From assembly GCF_009014635.1 (NCBI RefSeq), contig NZ_BKCF01000004.1, forward strand, positions 62,001 to 126,000: DNA of 64,000 bases. The letters are read 5' to 3'. The notes beneath the pieces are model-generated. The model did not search any database. It was given only the letters and a program-made list of their open reading frames with translations, and was not told where the DNA came from. The position numbers and the translations under genes are program-made. This document shows, piece by piece, positions 17,694-26,204 of the stretch (within the stretch, counting starts at the first letter, position 1; every line of letters begins with the position of its first letter). This stretch comes from Patiriisocius marinistellae (GTDB lineage: Bacteria; Bacteroidota; Bacteroidia; Flavobacteriales; Flavobacteriaceae).

Positions 17694-18662
17694 ATGTTAA
17701 AAGCAGGAGTCTTGGGTGCTGGACACTTAGGTAAAATTCATTTAAAGTTATTAAAGCAATCCACAAATTATGAATTAGTGGGTTTTTATGATGCAAATCA
17801 AGAGGCAGCAAAAGCTCTAGAAGCTGAGCTGGGCTATAAAAGTTTTTCATCCATGGAGGCACTTATTGATGCCTGCGATATGGTTGATGTTGTTACACCC
17901 ACTATTCATCACTTTGCGTGTGCCGAAAAAGTTATCAAAGCTGGTAAACACCTTTTTATAGAAAAACCTATAACGAACACGGTAACCGAAGCTGATACCA
18001 TTAGAGACTTAGCTAAAAAGCACGGTGTACGTGGACAAGTGGGGCAAGTAGAACGTTTTAACCCTGCGTTTATGGCGGTGAATCATATGATTGAAAATCC
18101 TATGTTTATTGAAGCGCATAGATTATCAGACTTCAATCCTCGAGGCACAGATGTTTCTGTAGTTTTAGACTTGATGATACATGATATTGATGCCATTTTA
18201 AGCGTTGTTAAAAGTAAGGTGAAAAATGTGCATGCGAGTGGCGTATCTGTAATTAGCGACACGCCAGATATAGCAAACGCGCGTATTGAGTTTGAAAATG
18301 GCTGTGTGGCAAATTTAACGGCGAGTAGAATCTCGATGAAGAAAATGCGTAAGGCGCGTTTCTTTCAAAAAGATGCATATATATCGGTCGATTTTTTAGA
18401 GAAAAAATGTGAAGTGGTGAAGATGAAAGATGCTCCTAAAAATCCAGACGATTTTGCAATGGTACTCACCAATGCCGAAGGTGTGAAAAAACAAATTTAC
18501 TTTGATAATCCTGAGGTGGCAGGCAATAATGCAATTCTCGACGAACTTGATAGTTTTGCCCAAGCTATTGCAAATGACACGACTCCTGAGGTATCATTAT
18601 CACAAGGTGCAGATGCACTGAGAGTAGCAATGCAAGTGATTGAAAATTTTAAAGAAATATAA
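17694..18662 (+). CDS. Gfo/Idh/MocA-family oxidoreductase
   Basis: A 322-residue NAD(P)-dependent oxidoreductase. It has an N-terminal Rossmann domain (GVLGAGHLGKIHLKLL, the GxGxxG-type loop), the family motif LFIEKPITNT (EKP, cofactor/substrate lysine), and a C-terminal alpha/beta domain with LDLMIHDIDAIL (catalytic-region histidine). Members act on sugars, inositols or biliverdin-like compounds; the substrate cannot be told from sequence. It probably forms an operon with the 3-hydroxyacyl-CoA dehydrogenase 35 bases downstream. It is divergent from pcm. Confidence 0.92.
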   Translation: MLKAGVLGAGHLGKIHLKLLKQSTNYELVGFYDANQEAAKALEAELGYKSFSSMEALIDACDMVDVVTPTIHHFACAEKVIKAGKHLFIEKPITNTVTEADTIRDLAKKHGVRGQVGQVERFNPAFMAVNHMIENPMFIEAHRLSDFNPRGTDVSVVLDLMIHDIDAILSVVKSKVKNVHASGVSVISDTPDIANARIEFENGCVANLTASRISMKKMRKARFFQKDAYISVDFLEKKCEVVKMKDAPKNPDDFAMVLTNAEGVKKQIYFDNPEVAGNNAILDELDSFAQAIANDTTPEVSLSQGADALRVAMQVIENFKEI

Positions 18663-18697
18663 TAATTTAAAGACACCCGCATTTGTGGGGAATGAAT

Positions 18698-19585
18698 ATG
18701 AAAAATGTAGCAGTAATAGGTGCTGGAACAATGGGTAACGGTATTGCCCACACGTTTGCACAAAAAGGATATAAAGTACAATTGATTGATATTTCGCAAG
18801 CGTCGCTTGATAAGGGAATGGCCACCATTTCTAAAAACCTTGACCGCATGGTAGCGAAAGAAAAAATAACAGAAGATGGCAAAGCCGAAACGTTAAGCAA
18901 CATTACCACTTTTACTAACATGGAAGCGGGTGTAAAAAATGCTGGTTTAGTGGTAGAGGCAGCAACCGAAAATCTTGATTTAAAACTGAAGATTTTTAGA
19001 GACCTTGAAAAGTTTTGCCCAGATGACACAATCCTTGCAAGCAACACTTCATCCATTTCTATTACACAAATTGCGGCAGTAACTTCAAGACCAGAAATGG
19101 TGATTGGAATGCATTTTATGAACCCAGTCCCAATTATGAAATTGGTTGAAATTATAAAAGGGTACAGTACTAGCGACGAAACATACAAAACAGTTGAAGA
19201 AATCTCTAAAAAACTAGGTAAAGTTCCTGTAGAAGTAAACGACTACCCAGGGTTTGTAGCAAACCGTATTTTGATGCCTATGATTAATGAGGCTATTGAA
19301 ACATTATATAATGGAGTTGCTGGAGTAAAAGAAATTGACACCGTAATGATGCTAGGAATGGCTCACCCAATGGGGCCGCTTGCACTTGCAGATTTTATTG
19401 GTCTTGATGTCTGTCTTTCTATTTTGAACGTAATGTATGATGGCTTTAAAAACCCTAAATATGCTCCTTGCCCACTATTAGTTAATATGGTTATGGCAGG
19501 AAAACTAGGTGCAAAAAGTGGCGAAGGTTTCTATGATTATTCTGAAAACAGGAAAGCCGAAGTTGTTGCTAGTATGTTTGTATAA
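18698..19585 (+). CDS. 3-hydroxybutyryl-CoA dehydrogenase family
   Basis: A 295-residue 3-hydroxyacyl-CoA dehydrogenase that oxidises (or forms) 3-hydroxyacyl-CoA with NAD(P). The NAD-binding loop VAVIGAGTMGNGIAHTFAQKGY opens the protein. The catalytic His-Glu pair is in GMHFMNPVPIMKLVEI, and ASNTSSISIT is the substrate-binding serine/asparagine region. The C-terminal domain contains DYPGFVANRILMPMINEAI and GMAHPMGPLALADFIGLD. Its size fits the short-chain 3-hydroxybutyryl-CoA enzymes (Hbd/PaaH), not the large FadB type. I start at the ATG 18698 (MKNVAV); the ATG at 18692 and a TTG at 18683 are in frame but less typical. Confidence 0.93.
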   Translation: MKNVAVIGAGTMGNGIAHTFAQKGYKVQLIDISQASLDKGMATISKNLDRMVAKEKITEDGKAETLSNITTFTNMEAGVKNAGLVVEAATENLDLKLKIFRDLEKFCPDDTILASNTSSISITQIAAVTSRPEMVIGMHFMNPVPIMKLVEIIKGYSTSDETYKTVEEISKKLGKVPVEVNDYPGFVANRILMPMINEAIETLYNGVAGVKEIDTVMMLGMAHPMGPLALADFIGLDVCLSILNVMYDGFKNPKYAPCPLLVNMVMAGKLGAKSGEGFYDYSENRKAEVVASMFV

Positions 19586-19700
19586 AAAACCATAGTCAGT
19601 AACTTTTAGACGATAGTAAAAAGTGAGTTATTAGTTTCGAAAAGTAATAATTAATTTTCGACATACGATTACTAACTTAAACCAAGAGTTAATTAAAATT

Positions 19701-20153
19701 ATGAACCAGTTAAAATACATATTATTTGCAATACTGATTTTTGGTTTTCAGAATTCTTTTGCATGTTCTTGTGTGGAGGTTTCGGGTTCATTTAAAGAGA
19801 AAGTACTTTACAGCATTGAAAGCAGCGACTATGTTTTTATTGGACTTGTTATTAATGTTGAAAGAATTGACGATGGAAAAAATGAATTTTCTTCACGTTA
19901 CAACTTATATACGTTTGAAATTGTCAAAAAATTTAAAGGTGTTTCTAAAAGGAAAATTATAAAAATAAAGTCACAACAAGATGGTGCTGCTTGTGGCTAT
20001 AATTTTGATTTAGGACAAACCTATTTAGTACATACAAATAATTTTGAACAAGATAATTGGACTGGCCTATGCACCAGAAACAATGTAATAAGACACGTTC
20101 GTAAAAAAGAACTTCGATTACTTAAAAGATACAAACGAAAAAATAATAGCTAA
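19701..20153 (+). CDS. Exported TIMP/NTR-like small protein
   Basis: A 150-residue exported protein with a signal peptide (MNQLKYILFAILIFGFQNSFA) that, if cleaved after Ala, leaves CSCVEVSG at the new N-terminus. An exposed Cys-x-Cys start plus later cysteines (AACGYNFDLG, GLCTRN) is the pattern of netrin/TIMP-like OB-fold domains. The segment SSDYVFIGLVINVERI and FEIVKKFKGVSKRKIIKI also fit that fold (AD.VF.G.V...). Whether it inhibits a protease, as animal TIMPs do, is unknown. The C-terminus is strongly basic. The next gene begins 14 bases downstream, so the two may be co-transcribed. Confidence 0.75.
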   Translation: MNQLKYILFAILIFGFQNSFACSCVEVSGSFKEKVLYSIESSDYVFIGLVINVERIDDGKNEFSSRYNLYTFEIVKKFKGVSKRKIIKIKSQQDGAACGYNFDLGQTYLVHTNNFEQDNWTGLCTRNNVIRHVRKKELRLLKRYKRKNNS

Positions 20154-20167
20154 TTATACTATAAAAT

Positions 20168-21406
20168 TTGGCAAAAATAATTCCATTTAAAGCAGTTCGC
20201 CCCACACGGGATAAGGTGAGTCTTATTGCAGCAAGGTCGTATGATAGTTATAGACCAGAGCAAGTGGAAGCTAGACTCCGCGACAATCCATTTTCTTTTT
20301 TACACATTGTCAACCCCGGTTATAAATATCAACAAGTAACAAGTGGCGCTCAACGCTATAAACTAGTTCGTAATCGGTATCAAGAATTTAAAGAAGATGA
20401 GTATTTTATTAAGGATACTGCCCCCTCATTTTATATTTATAAAATAGTAAACCGCGACGGTCTTGAATTTAATGGCATTGTTGCTGCTGCAAGTGCTCAG
20501 GATTATGAAGATGATGTTATAAAAAAACACGAAGACACACTAGAATATAAGGAGACTATATTTGTTGAATACTTAAAAACCGTAGGTTTTAATGCAGAGC
20601 CTGTACTACTAACTTACCCTGACAATAAAGATCTAGACTCTATTATTGCCAAAATAATGGAGACAAGAGCAGAGTATGAATTTACAACAACATACAGAGA
20701 CACTCACTATATGTGGCCTGTCGCAAATGTTGAATTAGTTACTCAAATTACCAGCATATTTGCTGAAATAAAAACACTTTACATTGCAGATGGGCACCAT
20801 AGAAGTTCATCATCTTATCTACTAGCAAAGAAATCAGAGGCTGAAAATGATAAACATAATGGAACAGAATCTTATAACTTTTTTATGAGTTATTTGATTC
20901 CTGAAAGTGATTTAAAAATATATGAGTTTAATAGGCTCATAAAAGATTTAAACGGACTAAAGAAAGACGAATTTTTAATAAAACTTGATGAAATTTTCCG
21001 AATTGAAAATAGAGGACATGAATATTACAAACCCTCAAAGAAGCATCATTTTAGTATGTATCTAGATGGCGATTTTTATTCGCTCTATCTTCGAAAGGAC
21101 TATTATACTATAAATAATGCCCTTGATGCGCTGGACACTCATATATTATATGCTACAATTTTAAAGCCCATTTTAGGAATTGAAGATGTAAGAAATGACA
21201 CTCGGTTAGAATATTCGCATGGCAAAAACGATTTAGCATTTCTTAAAAGTGCCGTTGATAAGGGGGAATTTGCCGTTGGATTTGGTATGCTTCCTGTAAC
21301 TACTTCGGAAATGAAACAAATTGCAGATGAGGGACTAAAAATGCCACCTAAGAGTACATATATAGAACCAAAACTTCGTAGTGGGGTGACCATTTATGAG
21401 TTTTAA
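20168..21406 (+). CDS. DUF1015 family protein
   Basis: A 412-residue DUF1015 protein. The opening AKIIPFKAVRPTRDKVSLIAARSYDSYRPEQVEARLRDNPFSFLHIVNPGY and the strictly conserved ADGHHRSSSSYLLAKK motif identify the family; the histidines suggest a phosphatase- or kinase-like metal site, but no function is established. Translation starts with TTG at 20168, because the family opens with M-A-K-I and no ATG lies nearby. In other Bacteroidetes this family is, from memory, often next to serA/serC; here it is not. It contains one CTTCGGAAAT element, in frame T-S-E-M. Confidence 0.9.
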   Translation: MAKIIPFKAVRPTRDKVSLIAARSYDSYRPEQVEARLRDNPFSFLHIVNPGYKYQQVTSGAQRYKLVRNRYQEFKEDEYFIKDTAPSFYIYKIVNRDGLEFNGIVAAASAQDYEDDVIKKHEDTLEYKETIFVEYLKTVGFNAEPVLLTYPDNKDLDSIIAKIMETRAEYEFTTTYRDTHYMWPVANVELVTQITSIFAEIKTLYIADGHHRSSSSYLLAKKSEAENDKHNGTESYNFFMSYLIPESDLKIYEFNRLIKDLNGLKKDEFLIKLDEIFRIENRGHEYYKPSKKHHFSMYLDGDFYSLYLRKDYYTINNALDALDTHILYATILKPILGIEDVRNDTRLEYSHGKNDLAFLKSAVDKGEFAVGFGMLPVTTSEMKQIADEGLKMPPKSTYIEPKLRSGVTIYEF

Positions 21407-21565
21407 TATAACCATCAATTATTATCATTTTTTAGGTTTTAGTGAAATCAATAATTTCAACTATTTTGTTTTGAAGTATCTGAAAAATTAAAACTTAAGA
21501 TTTTGCAATCAATTAGAAAACACCATTTTAATTGATTACTATTAATTAAACATTGAATATTACGT

Positions 21566-22222
21566 ATGTCTGAAATTTCAGAAAACATAAAAAAATATAA
21601 AACTGAGTTACCTAAAAATGTTACACTTGTAGCAGTATCAAAAACAAAACCTGTTGAAGATTTGATGGAAGCCTACGAAGCTGGTCAACGTGTTTTTGGT
21701 GAGAATAAGATTCAAGAAATGGAATCTAAATGGCAAGAAATGCCTAAGGATATTGAATGGCATATGATTGGACATGTGCAACGTAACAAGGTTAAATATA
21801 TGGCACCGTTTGTTAGTTTGATTCATGCAGTGGATAGTTTAAAATTGTTAAAAGAAATCAACAAACAAGCTTTAAAAAATGATAGAAAAATTAACTGCCT
21901 CTTGCAGATAAAAATTGCCGAAGAGGATAGTAAATTTGGAATGGAAGCCTCACTTGCTTCAGAAATATTAATTTCAGAAGAATTTAAAGAATTAAAAAAT
22001 GTTTCGGTCGTAGGATTGATGGGAATGGCTACATTTACAGAAGACGAAAGTCAAGTAGCTTCAGAATTTGAAAGATTGAAAGTGATTTTTAAAAATTTCC
22101 GAAGTAAACATTCAGCATTAAAAACACTGAGTATGGGCATGAGCGGTGATTATAAGCTTGCGATTGAACATGGCAGCACTATGGTACGCATAGGTAGCTC
22201 TATTTTTGGAAGCCGAAATTAA
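21566..22222 (+). CDS. YggS-family PLP homeostasis protein
   Basis: A 218-residue PLP-binding protein of the YggS/PROSC family, which keeps free pyridoxal phosphate low and lacks a known catalytic reaction. The alanine-racemase-like barrel is visible: the PLP lysine in LVAVSKTKPVEDLMEAYEAG, then FGENKIQEMESKW, WHMIGHVQRNKVKYM (IGxxQxNK), and the phosphate-binding end SMGMSGDYKLAIEHGSTMVRIGSSIFG. Length and start are standard. It probably leads a short plus-strand run with the nuclease gene 35 bases downstream. It holds one CTTCGGAAAT element in reverse, in a different reading frame from those in other genes. Confidence 0.95.
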   Translation: MSEISENIKKYKTELPKNVTLVAVSKTKPVEDLMEAYEAGQRVFGENKIQEMESKWQEMPKDIEWHMIGHVQRNKVKYMAPFVSLIHAVDSLKLLKEINKQALKNDRKINCLLQIKIAEEDSKFGMEASLASEILISEEFKELKNVSVVGLMGMATFTEDESQVASEFERLKVIFKNFRSKHSALKTLSMGMSGDYKLAIEHGSTMVRIGSSIFGSRN

Positions 22223-22257
22223 ACACAATTAAGAATTTAGATTTAGGAAAAATACAT

Positions 22258-23640
22258 TTGGAATACGCAATTTTAGACATAGAAACCACCGGAGGAAAAT
22301 ACAATGAAGAAGGTATTACAGAAATTGCGATATATAGATTTGACGGCACTAAAGTAGTTGACCAATTTGCAAGTTTAGTAAACCCCGAACGTTCTATCCA
22401 ACCTTTTGTTGTCAATCTTACTGGTATTAATAGTGAAATGTTACGTAACGCACCTAAGTTTTATGAGGTAGCAAAACGCATTATTGAAATTACTGATGGC
22501 GCAGTACTTGTAGCACATAACGCAAAATTTGATAACCGAATTTTAACTACAGAGTTTGATAGATTAGGTTACAATTTTGAAAAAGAAACACTTTGTACAG
22601 TGGAGCTCGCAAAAAAATTAATTCCAGATATGCCTTCATATAGTTTGGGCAAGTTAGTTAGGTCATTAGGAATCCCTTTAAGTGACAGACATCGTGCCCA
22701 AGGTGACGCAAAAGCAACCGTTGAGCTATTTAAGATACTCTTAGTAAAAGATACAAATAAAGATATTGTCAAACAATTTGTAAAGAGAGATCCAAAAAAG
22801 CAAATTGACACCAAGTTGTTAGAGATCATAAAAGGAACGCCTTCAGAGGTTGGTGTTTATTATATGCACAATGAACAAGGAGATATTATTTATATTGGGA
22901 AAAGTAAAAACATAAAGAAACGACTTACTCAGCATTTTACTAGCGATAACCGAAAATCAAAGGCAATACAACTTGTCGTAACTGCAGTTACTTTTGAAAA
23001 AACTGGAAATGAACTTATCGCATTATTACAGGAGAGTGATGAAATAAAAAAACACAAACCTAAATATAATAGAGCTTTACGCAAAACTGTTTTTAATTAT
23101 CAATTAGGTTCGTTTAAAGATGAATTAGGGTACATTAATTTAAAAATTGAAAAGGCAGATGCTCGTAAAAAAGCTATCACTACTTTTTCAAATTATCAAT
23201 CAGCAAAAAATAATCTTGAAAATATTATTAATAAATACAACCTTTGCCAACGATTAGGAGGATTTCATACTACTAAAGGCAGTTGTTTTAATTATGAAAT
23301 AAAACAATGTGAAGGAGCTTGCATACAGGAAGAAACGCCTGAATTATATAATACCCGAGTTCAAAATTTTCTAGATGAATACAGTTATGCTGACAAGAAT
23401 ATGCTTGTTATTGATAGAGGCCGTGATATTGAAGAGCGTTCTGTGGTTTTAATCGAAGAAGGAAAGTTTAAAGGTTTTGGATTTTATAACTTAAATTATC
23501 AAATTAACAATCCTGAAATCTTAAAATCAATTATTCGTCCCATGGATAATAATCGTGATTCTCAACACATCATTCAAAGTTATTTGAGAAAAAATAAAGT
23601 GCTTAAAATTGTTAATTTAAAATCAAACTCCGTAAAATAA
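22258..23640 (+). CDS. DnaQ-type exonuclease fused to UvrC-like GIY-YIG nuclease
   Basis: A 460-residue fusion. Residues 1-170 form a DEDDh 3'-5' exonuclease: YAILDIETTGG (first Asp/Glu pair), VAHNAKFDNRIL, and HRAQGDAKATVELF (His and final Asp). Residues of about 195-285 form a GIY-YIG endonuclease (GVYYMHNEQGDIIYIGKSKNIKKRL, then the Glu in NELIALLQESDEIK), as in UvrC/Cho. The rest, with CQRLGGFHTTKGSCFNYEIKQCEGACIQEE, resembles the cysteine-containing segment after the UvrC nuclease, so it may recognise damaged DNA. No UvrC C-terminal RNase H-like domain is present. Translation appears to start with TTG at 22258, directly before YAILDIETTG. Confidence 0.9.
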   Translation: MEYAILDIETTGGKYNEEGITEIAIYRFDGTKVVDQFASLVNPERSIQPFVVNLTGINSEMLRNAPKFYEVAKRIIEITDGAVLVAHNAKFDNRILTTEFDRLGYNFEKETLCTVELAKKLIPDMPSYSLGKLVRSLGIPLSDRHRAQGDAKATVELFKILLVKDTNKDIVKQFVKRDPKKQIDTKLLEIIKGTPSEVGVYYMHNEQGDIIYIGKSKNIKKRLTQHFTSDNRKSKAIQLVVTAVTFEKTGNELIALLQESDEIKKHKPKYNRALRKTVFNYQLGSFKDELGYINLKIEKADARKKAITTFSNYQSAKNNLENIINKYNLCQRLGGFHTTKGSCFNYEIKQCEGACIQEETPELYNTRVQNFLDEYSYADKNMLVIDRGRDIEERSVVLIEEGKFKGFGFYNLNYQINNPEILKSIIRPMDNNRDSQHIIQSYLRKNKVLKIVNLKSNSVK

Positions 23641-23677
23641 GGTAAACTTGACTATTTTTAAAAATAAATCAATATAA

Positions 23678-24544
23678 GTGGGCAAAAGGATAAATAACGG
23701 ATGGCGTAATAAGCTATACACTATCATTTATGAAGCAGATACTCCATTAGGTAAGCTGTTTGATGTTCTATTGCTTGTACTCATTGTAGTTAGTGTTATT
23801 TTTGTAATGGTGGAAAGTATAAGAGGACTCCCACCCTACTTGTATGAATGGCTTTACTATGGAGAGTGGGTTATTACAATCTTTTTCACTTTTGAATATA
23901 TTGCTAGAATAATTACCGTCAAAAAACCGTCAATTTATATTTTCAGTTTTTATGGTATCATTGATTTTCTATCTACCATTCCACTATATCTTTCATTTAT
24001 TTTAGTTGGTTCAAATGTATTACTTGCCGTTCGTGCACTGCGCTTGCTAAGGGTATTTAGGATACTTAAAATTACACGCTATATAGGAGAAGCAAATAAG
24101 TTAACAAAAGCACTAAAGGATAGTCGGCCTAAGATATTAGTATTTCTATTTGCTGTTTTAATTATTGCAATCATATCAGGTACACTTATGTACCTTGTTG
24201 AAGGGGAAGAAAGTGGGTTTGTTAGTATTCCAGTTAGTGTATACTGGTGTATAGTTACACTAACAACTGTTGGTTTTGGAGATATTGCTCCCATTACCCC
24301 ACTAGGCCAATTTATAGCAGCAATCATTATGATTATGGGTTATGGCATTATTGCTGTTCCTACTGGAATAGTAAGTGCTGAGTATGTAAAAAGCACGAAG
24401 CCAAAAGATGTAAACGACCCTGATTATGTTCATTTAAACACACAACTTTGCAGAAATTGCGGAGCTAAAAAACATAGAGATGATGCAGATTATTGTCATC
24501 GCTGCGGAAATCATTTGCACCCTGAAGATATTATAAATACATGA
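23678..24544 (+). CDS. Voltage-gated potassium channel with zinc ribbon tail
   Basis: A 288-residue six-helix ion channel. S1-S3 lie at about residues 25-110. S4 is the positive-charge ladder RALRLLRVFRILKITRY (about 119-135). The pore helix leads to the selectivity filter TTVGFGD (about 196-202), so it conducts K+. After S6 (about 207-235) the cytoplasmic tail ends in a small zinc ribbon: CRNCG at 258-262 and CHRCG at 273-277. Translation starts with GTG at 23678 (MGKRINNGW). Its TGA overlaps the ATG of miaA (ATGA), so the two are translationally coupled, an unusual pairing. Confidence 0.93.
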   Translation: MGKRINNGWRNKLYTIIYEADTPLGKLFDVLLLVLIVVSVIFVMVESIRGLPPYLYEWLYYGEWVITIFFTFEYIARIITVKKPSIYIFSFYGIIDFLSTIPLYLSFILVGSNVLLAVRALRLLRVFRILKITRYIGEANKLTKALKDSRPKILVFLFAVLIIAIISGTLMYLVEGEESGFVSIPVSVYWCIVTLTTVGFGDIAPITPLGQFIAAIIMIMGYGIIAVPTGIVSAEYVKSTKPKDVNDPDYVHLNTQLCRNCGAKKHRDDADYCHRCGNHLHPEDIINT

Positions 24545-25452
24545 AAAAAAAGCCACTACTCGTCTGTGTTGTAGGTGCTACTGGAATAGGAAAAACAGCA
24601 CTTGCAATTAAGATAGCAAATTTTTTTTCTACTGAAATTTTAAGTGCAGATTCTAGGCAATTTTTTAAAGAAATGGAAATAGGAACTGCAGTTCCATCAC
24701 CAGAAGAACTTGCAGCAGCACCACATCATTTCATTCAACATAAAAGTATTTTTGAAAAGTACACAGTAGGTGATTTTGAAAAGGAGGCATTGTTAAAACT
24801 TTCAGAGCTATTTCAAAAACATTCTATTGTTGTAATGGTAGGAGGCTCAGGATTATATGTAGATGCAGTTGTAAAAGGGCTTGATACATTTCCGAAGGTA
24901 GATGTAAAAACAAGAGAAGTTCTTAACCAAGAGCTTTCAACTTATGGAATTGAAAAATTACAAAAAGAGCTTAAAGACGTTGACTCAACTTATTATAACA
25001 ATATAGATATTGATAACCCTAGGCGCGTTATTAGAGCACTTGAAGTTTCTCGTAGTTCTGGAAAACCGTACTCTTCTTTTTTAAATAAAAATAAAAATAA
25101 CAGAGCATTTAATACATTGTTTATTGGCATCACAGCTGAGCGTCCCATAATTTATAACCGAATAAATCGTAGGGTTGACCTTATGGTCACGGCTGGTTTA
25201 ATAGAAGAGGCAAAAAACCTTGAAGAACACAAAGAATTAAATGCGTTACAAACTGTAGGCTATAGAGAGTTATTTAAATACTTTGATGGTTTTTACACAA
25301 AGGAAGTTGCTGTTGAAGAAATTAAAAAGAACACTCGTAGATTTGCTAAACGCCAAGGTACTTGGTATAAAAAAAACAATGAAATCTCATGGTTTAACTA
25401 TGATACACCAATATCGAAGGTAATTGATTTTATCAATGAAAAAACGCCCTAA
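24541..25452 (+). CDS. miaA: tRNA dimethylallyltransferase
   Basis: A 303-residue enzyme that adds a dimethylallyl group to A37 of tRNAs reading UNN codons, the first step toward ms2i6A. The P-loop VVGATGIGKTALAIKIA, the conserved STEILSADSRQFFKEMEIGTA with DSRQ, the GGSGLYVDAV loop, and NPRRVIRALEV are all present. The C-terminal QTVGYRELFKYF and RRFAKRQGTWYKK are also typical. The start ATG overlaps the stop of the channel gene. One CTTCGGAAAT element lies inside the gene (as T-F-P-K). The stop codon lies in the terminator hairpin. Confidence 0.97.
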   Translation: MKKKPLLVCVVGATGIGKTALAIKIANFFSTEILSADSRQFFKEMEIGTAVPSPEELAAAPHHFIQHKSIFEKYTVGDFEKEALLKLSELFQKHSIVVMVGGSGLYVDAVVKGLDTFPKVDVKTREVLNQELSTYGIEKLQKELKDVDSTYYNNIDIDNPRRVIRALEVSRSSGKPYSSFLNKNKNNRAFNTLFIGITAERPIIYNRINRRVDLMVTAGLIEEAKNLEEHKELNALQTVGYRELFKYFDGFYTKEVAVEEIKKNTRRFAKRQGTWYKKNNEISWFNYDTPISKVIDFINEKTP

Positions 25453-25464
25453 AAAGGGCGTTTT
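25443..25464. terminator. Bidirectional terminator of miaA and rprY
   Basis: AACGCCCT (25443-25450), loop AAAA, AGGGCGTT (25455-25462), flanked by A and T tracts. It overlaps the miaA stop codon and lies 20 bases from the rprY-like stop. Confidence 0.85.
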
Positions 25465-25484
25465 CTACACTATATCTTTAAATG

Positions 25485-26201
25485 TTAATTATCAACTTCA
25501 CTTTTTACAACGAGACGGAAACCTTCTCCATGAATATTGATAATCTCAACATCGTCATCAAGGCTTAAATATTTTCTAAGCTTAGCAATATAAACATCCA
25601 TACTACGAGATGTAAAATAATTATCATCTCTCCATATTTTTGTCAATGCTAATTCCCTTGGCATTAAGTCATTTTTATGTAAGGCGAGTAAACGTAATAG
25701 TTCATTTTCTTTTGGTGATAATTTTACTGGGTCTTCTTTTTTATATGATAAAAAACGTAATTTAGAATTTAAGAAAAAGTTACCCACTTCAAATTCAAAT
25801 TGTTTGCTATCTGCAATGGAGTCAGTTGCTTTTCTTTGAATTATTGCTTTAATCTTCATTAAAAGCACTTCACTATCAAAGGGTTTATTAAGGTAATCAT
25901 CTGCACCTACCTTATAACCTTTTAAGACATCTTCTTTCATTGCTTTTGCAGTCAAGAAAATAATAGGCACTTCCTCATTTTTTTCTCTAATTTCTTTCGC
26001 AAGTGTAAAACCATCTTTATATGGCATCATTACATCAAGAATACACAAATCGTAATCATCTTTCTTGAATTTTTCAAAACCTTCCATACCGTTCTTTGCA
26101 TGAGTAACATTATAGTCATTCATAGCTAGGTAATCTTTTAAGACTGTCCCAAAATTAGGATCATCCTCTACTAATAGTATTTTTTTATTTTCAGTTTCCA
26201 T
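25485..26201 (-). CDS. rprY: OmpR-family response regulator, RprY-like
   Basis: A 238-residue response regulator. The receiver domain (1-120) has the acidic pair VEDDPN, the phospho-acceptor Asp near residue 56 (CILDVMMP), the Thr in IIFLTAKA, and the Lys in LNKPFD. The C-terminal winged helix contains LSPKENELLRLLALHKNDLMPRELAL and SRSMDVYIAKLRKYL, the DNA-binding helix. It lies 3 bases downstream of the histidine kinase gene, so they form a cognate pair. The general layout matches RprY of Bacteroides, which responds to envelope or sodium-linked stress; the role here is inferred. Confidence 0.93.
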   Translation of the reverse strand: METENKKILLVEDDPNFGTVLKDYLAMNDYNVTHAKNGMEGFEKFKKDDYDLCILDVMMPYKDGFTLAKEIREKNEEVPIIFLTAKAMKEDVLKGYKVGADDYLNKPFDSEVLLMKIKAIIQRKATDSIADSKQFEFEVGNFFLNSKLRFLSYKKEDPVKLSPKENELLRLLALHKNDLMPRELALTKIWRDDNYFTSRSMDVYIAKLRKYLSLDDDVEIINIHGEGFRLVVKSEVDN

Positions 26202-26204
26202 ATA

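Noticed and set aside
19600-19690. Possible hairpin with TCGAAAA / TTTTCGA between the hydroxyacyl-CoA dehydrogenase and TIMP-like genes
   Set aside because: Short A/T-rich stem with no T tract; not a convincing terminator or regulatory RNA.
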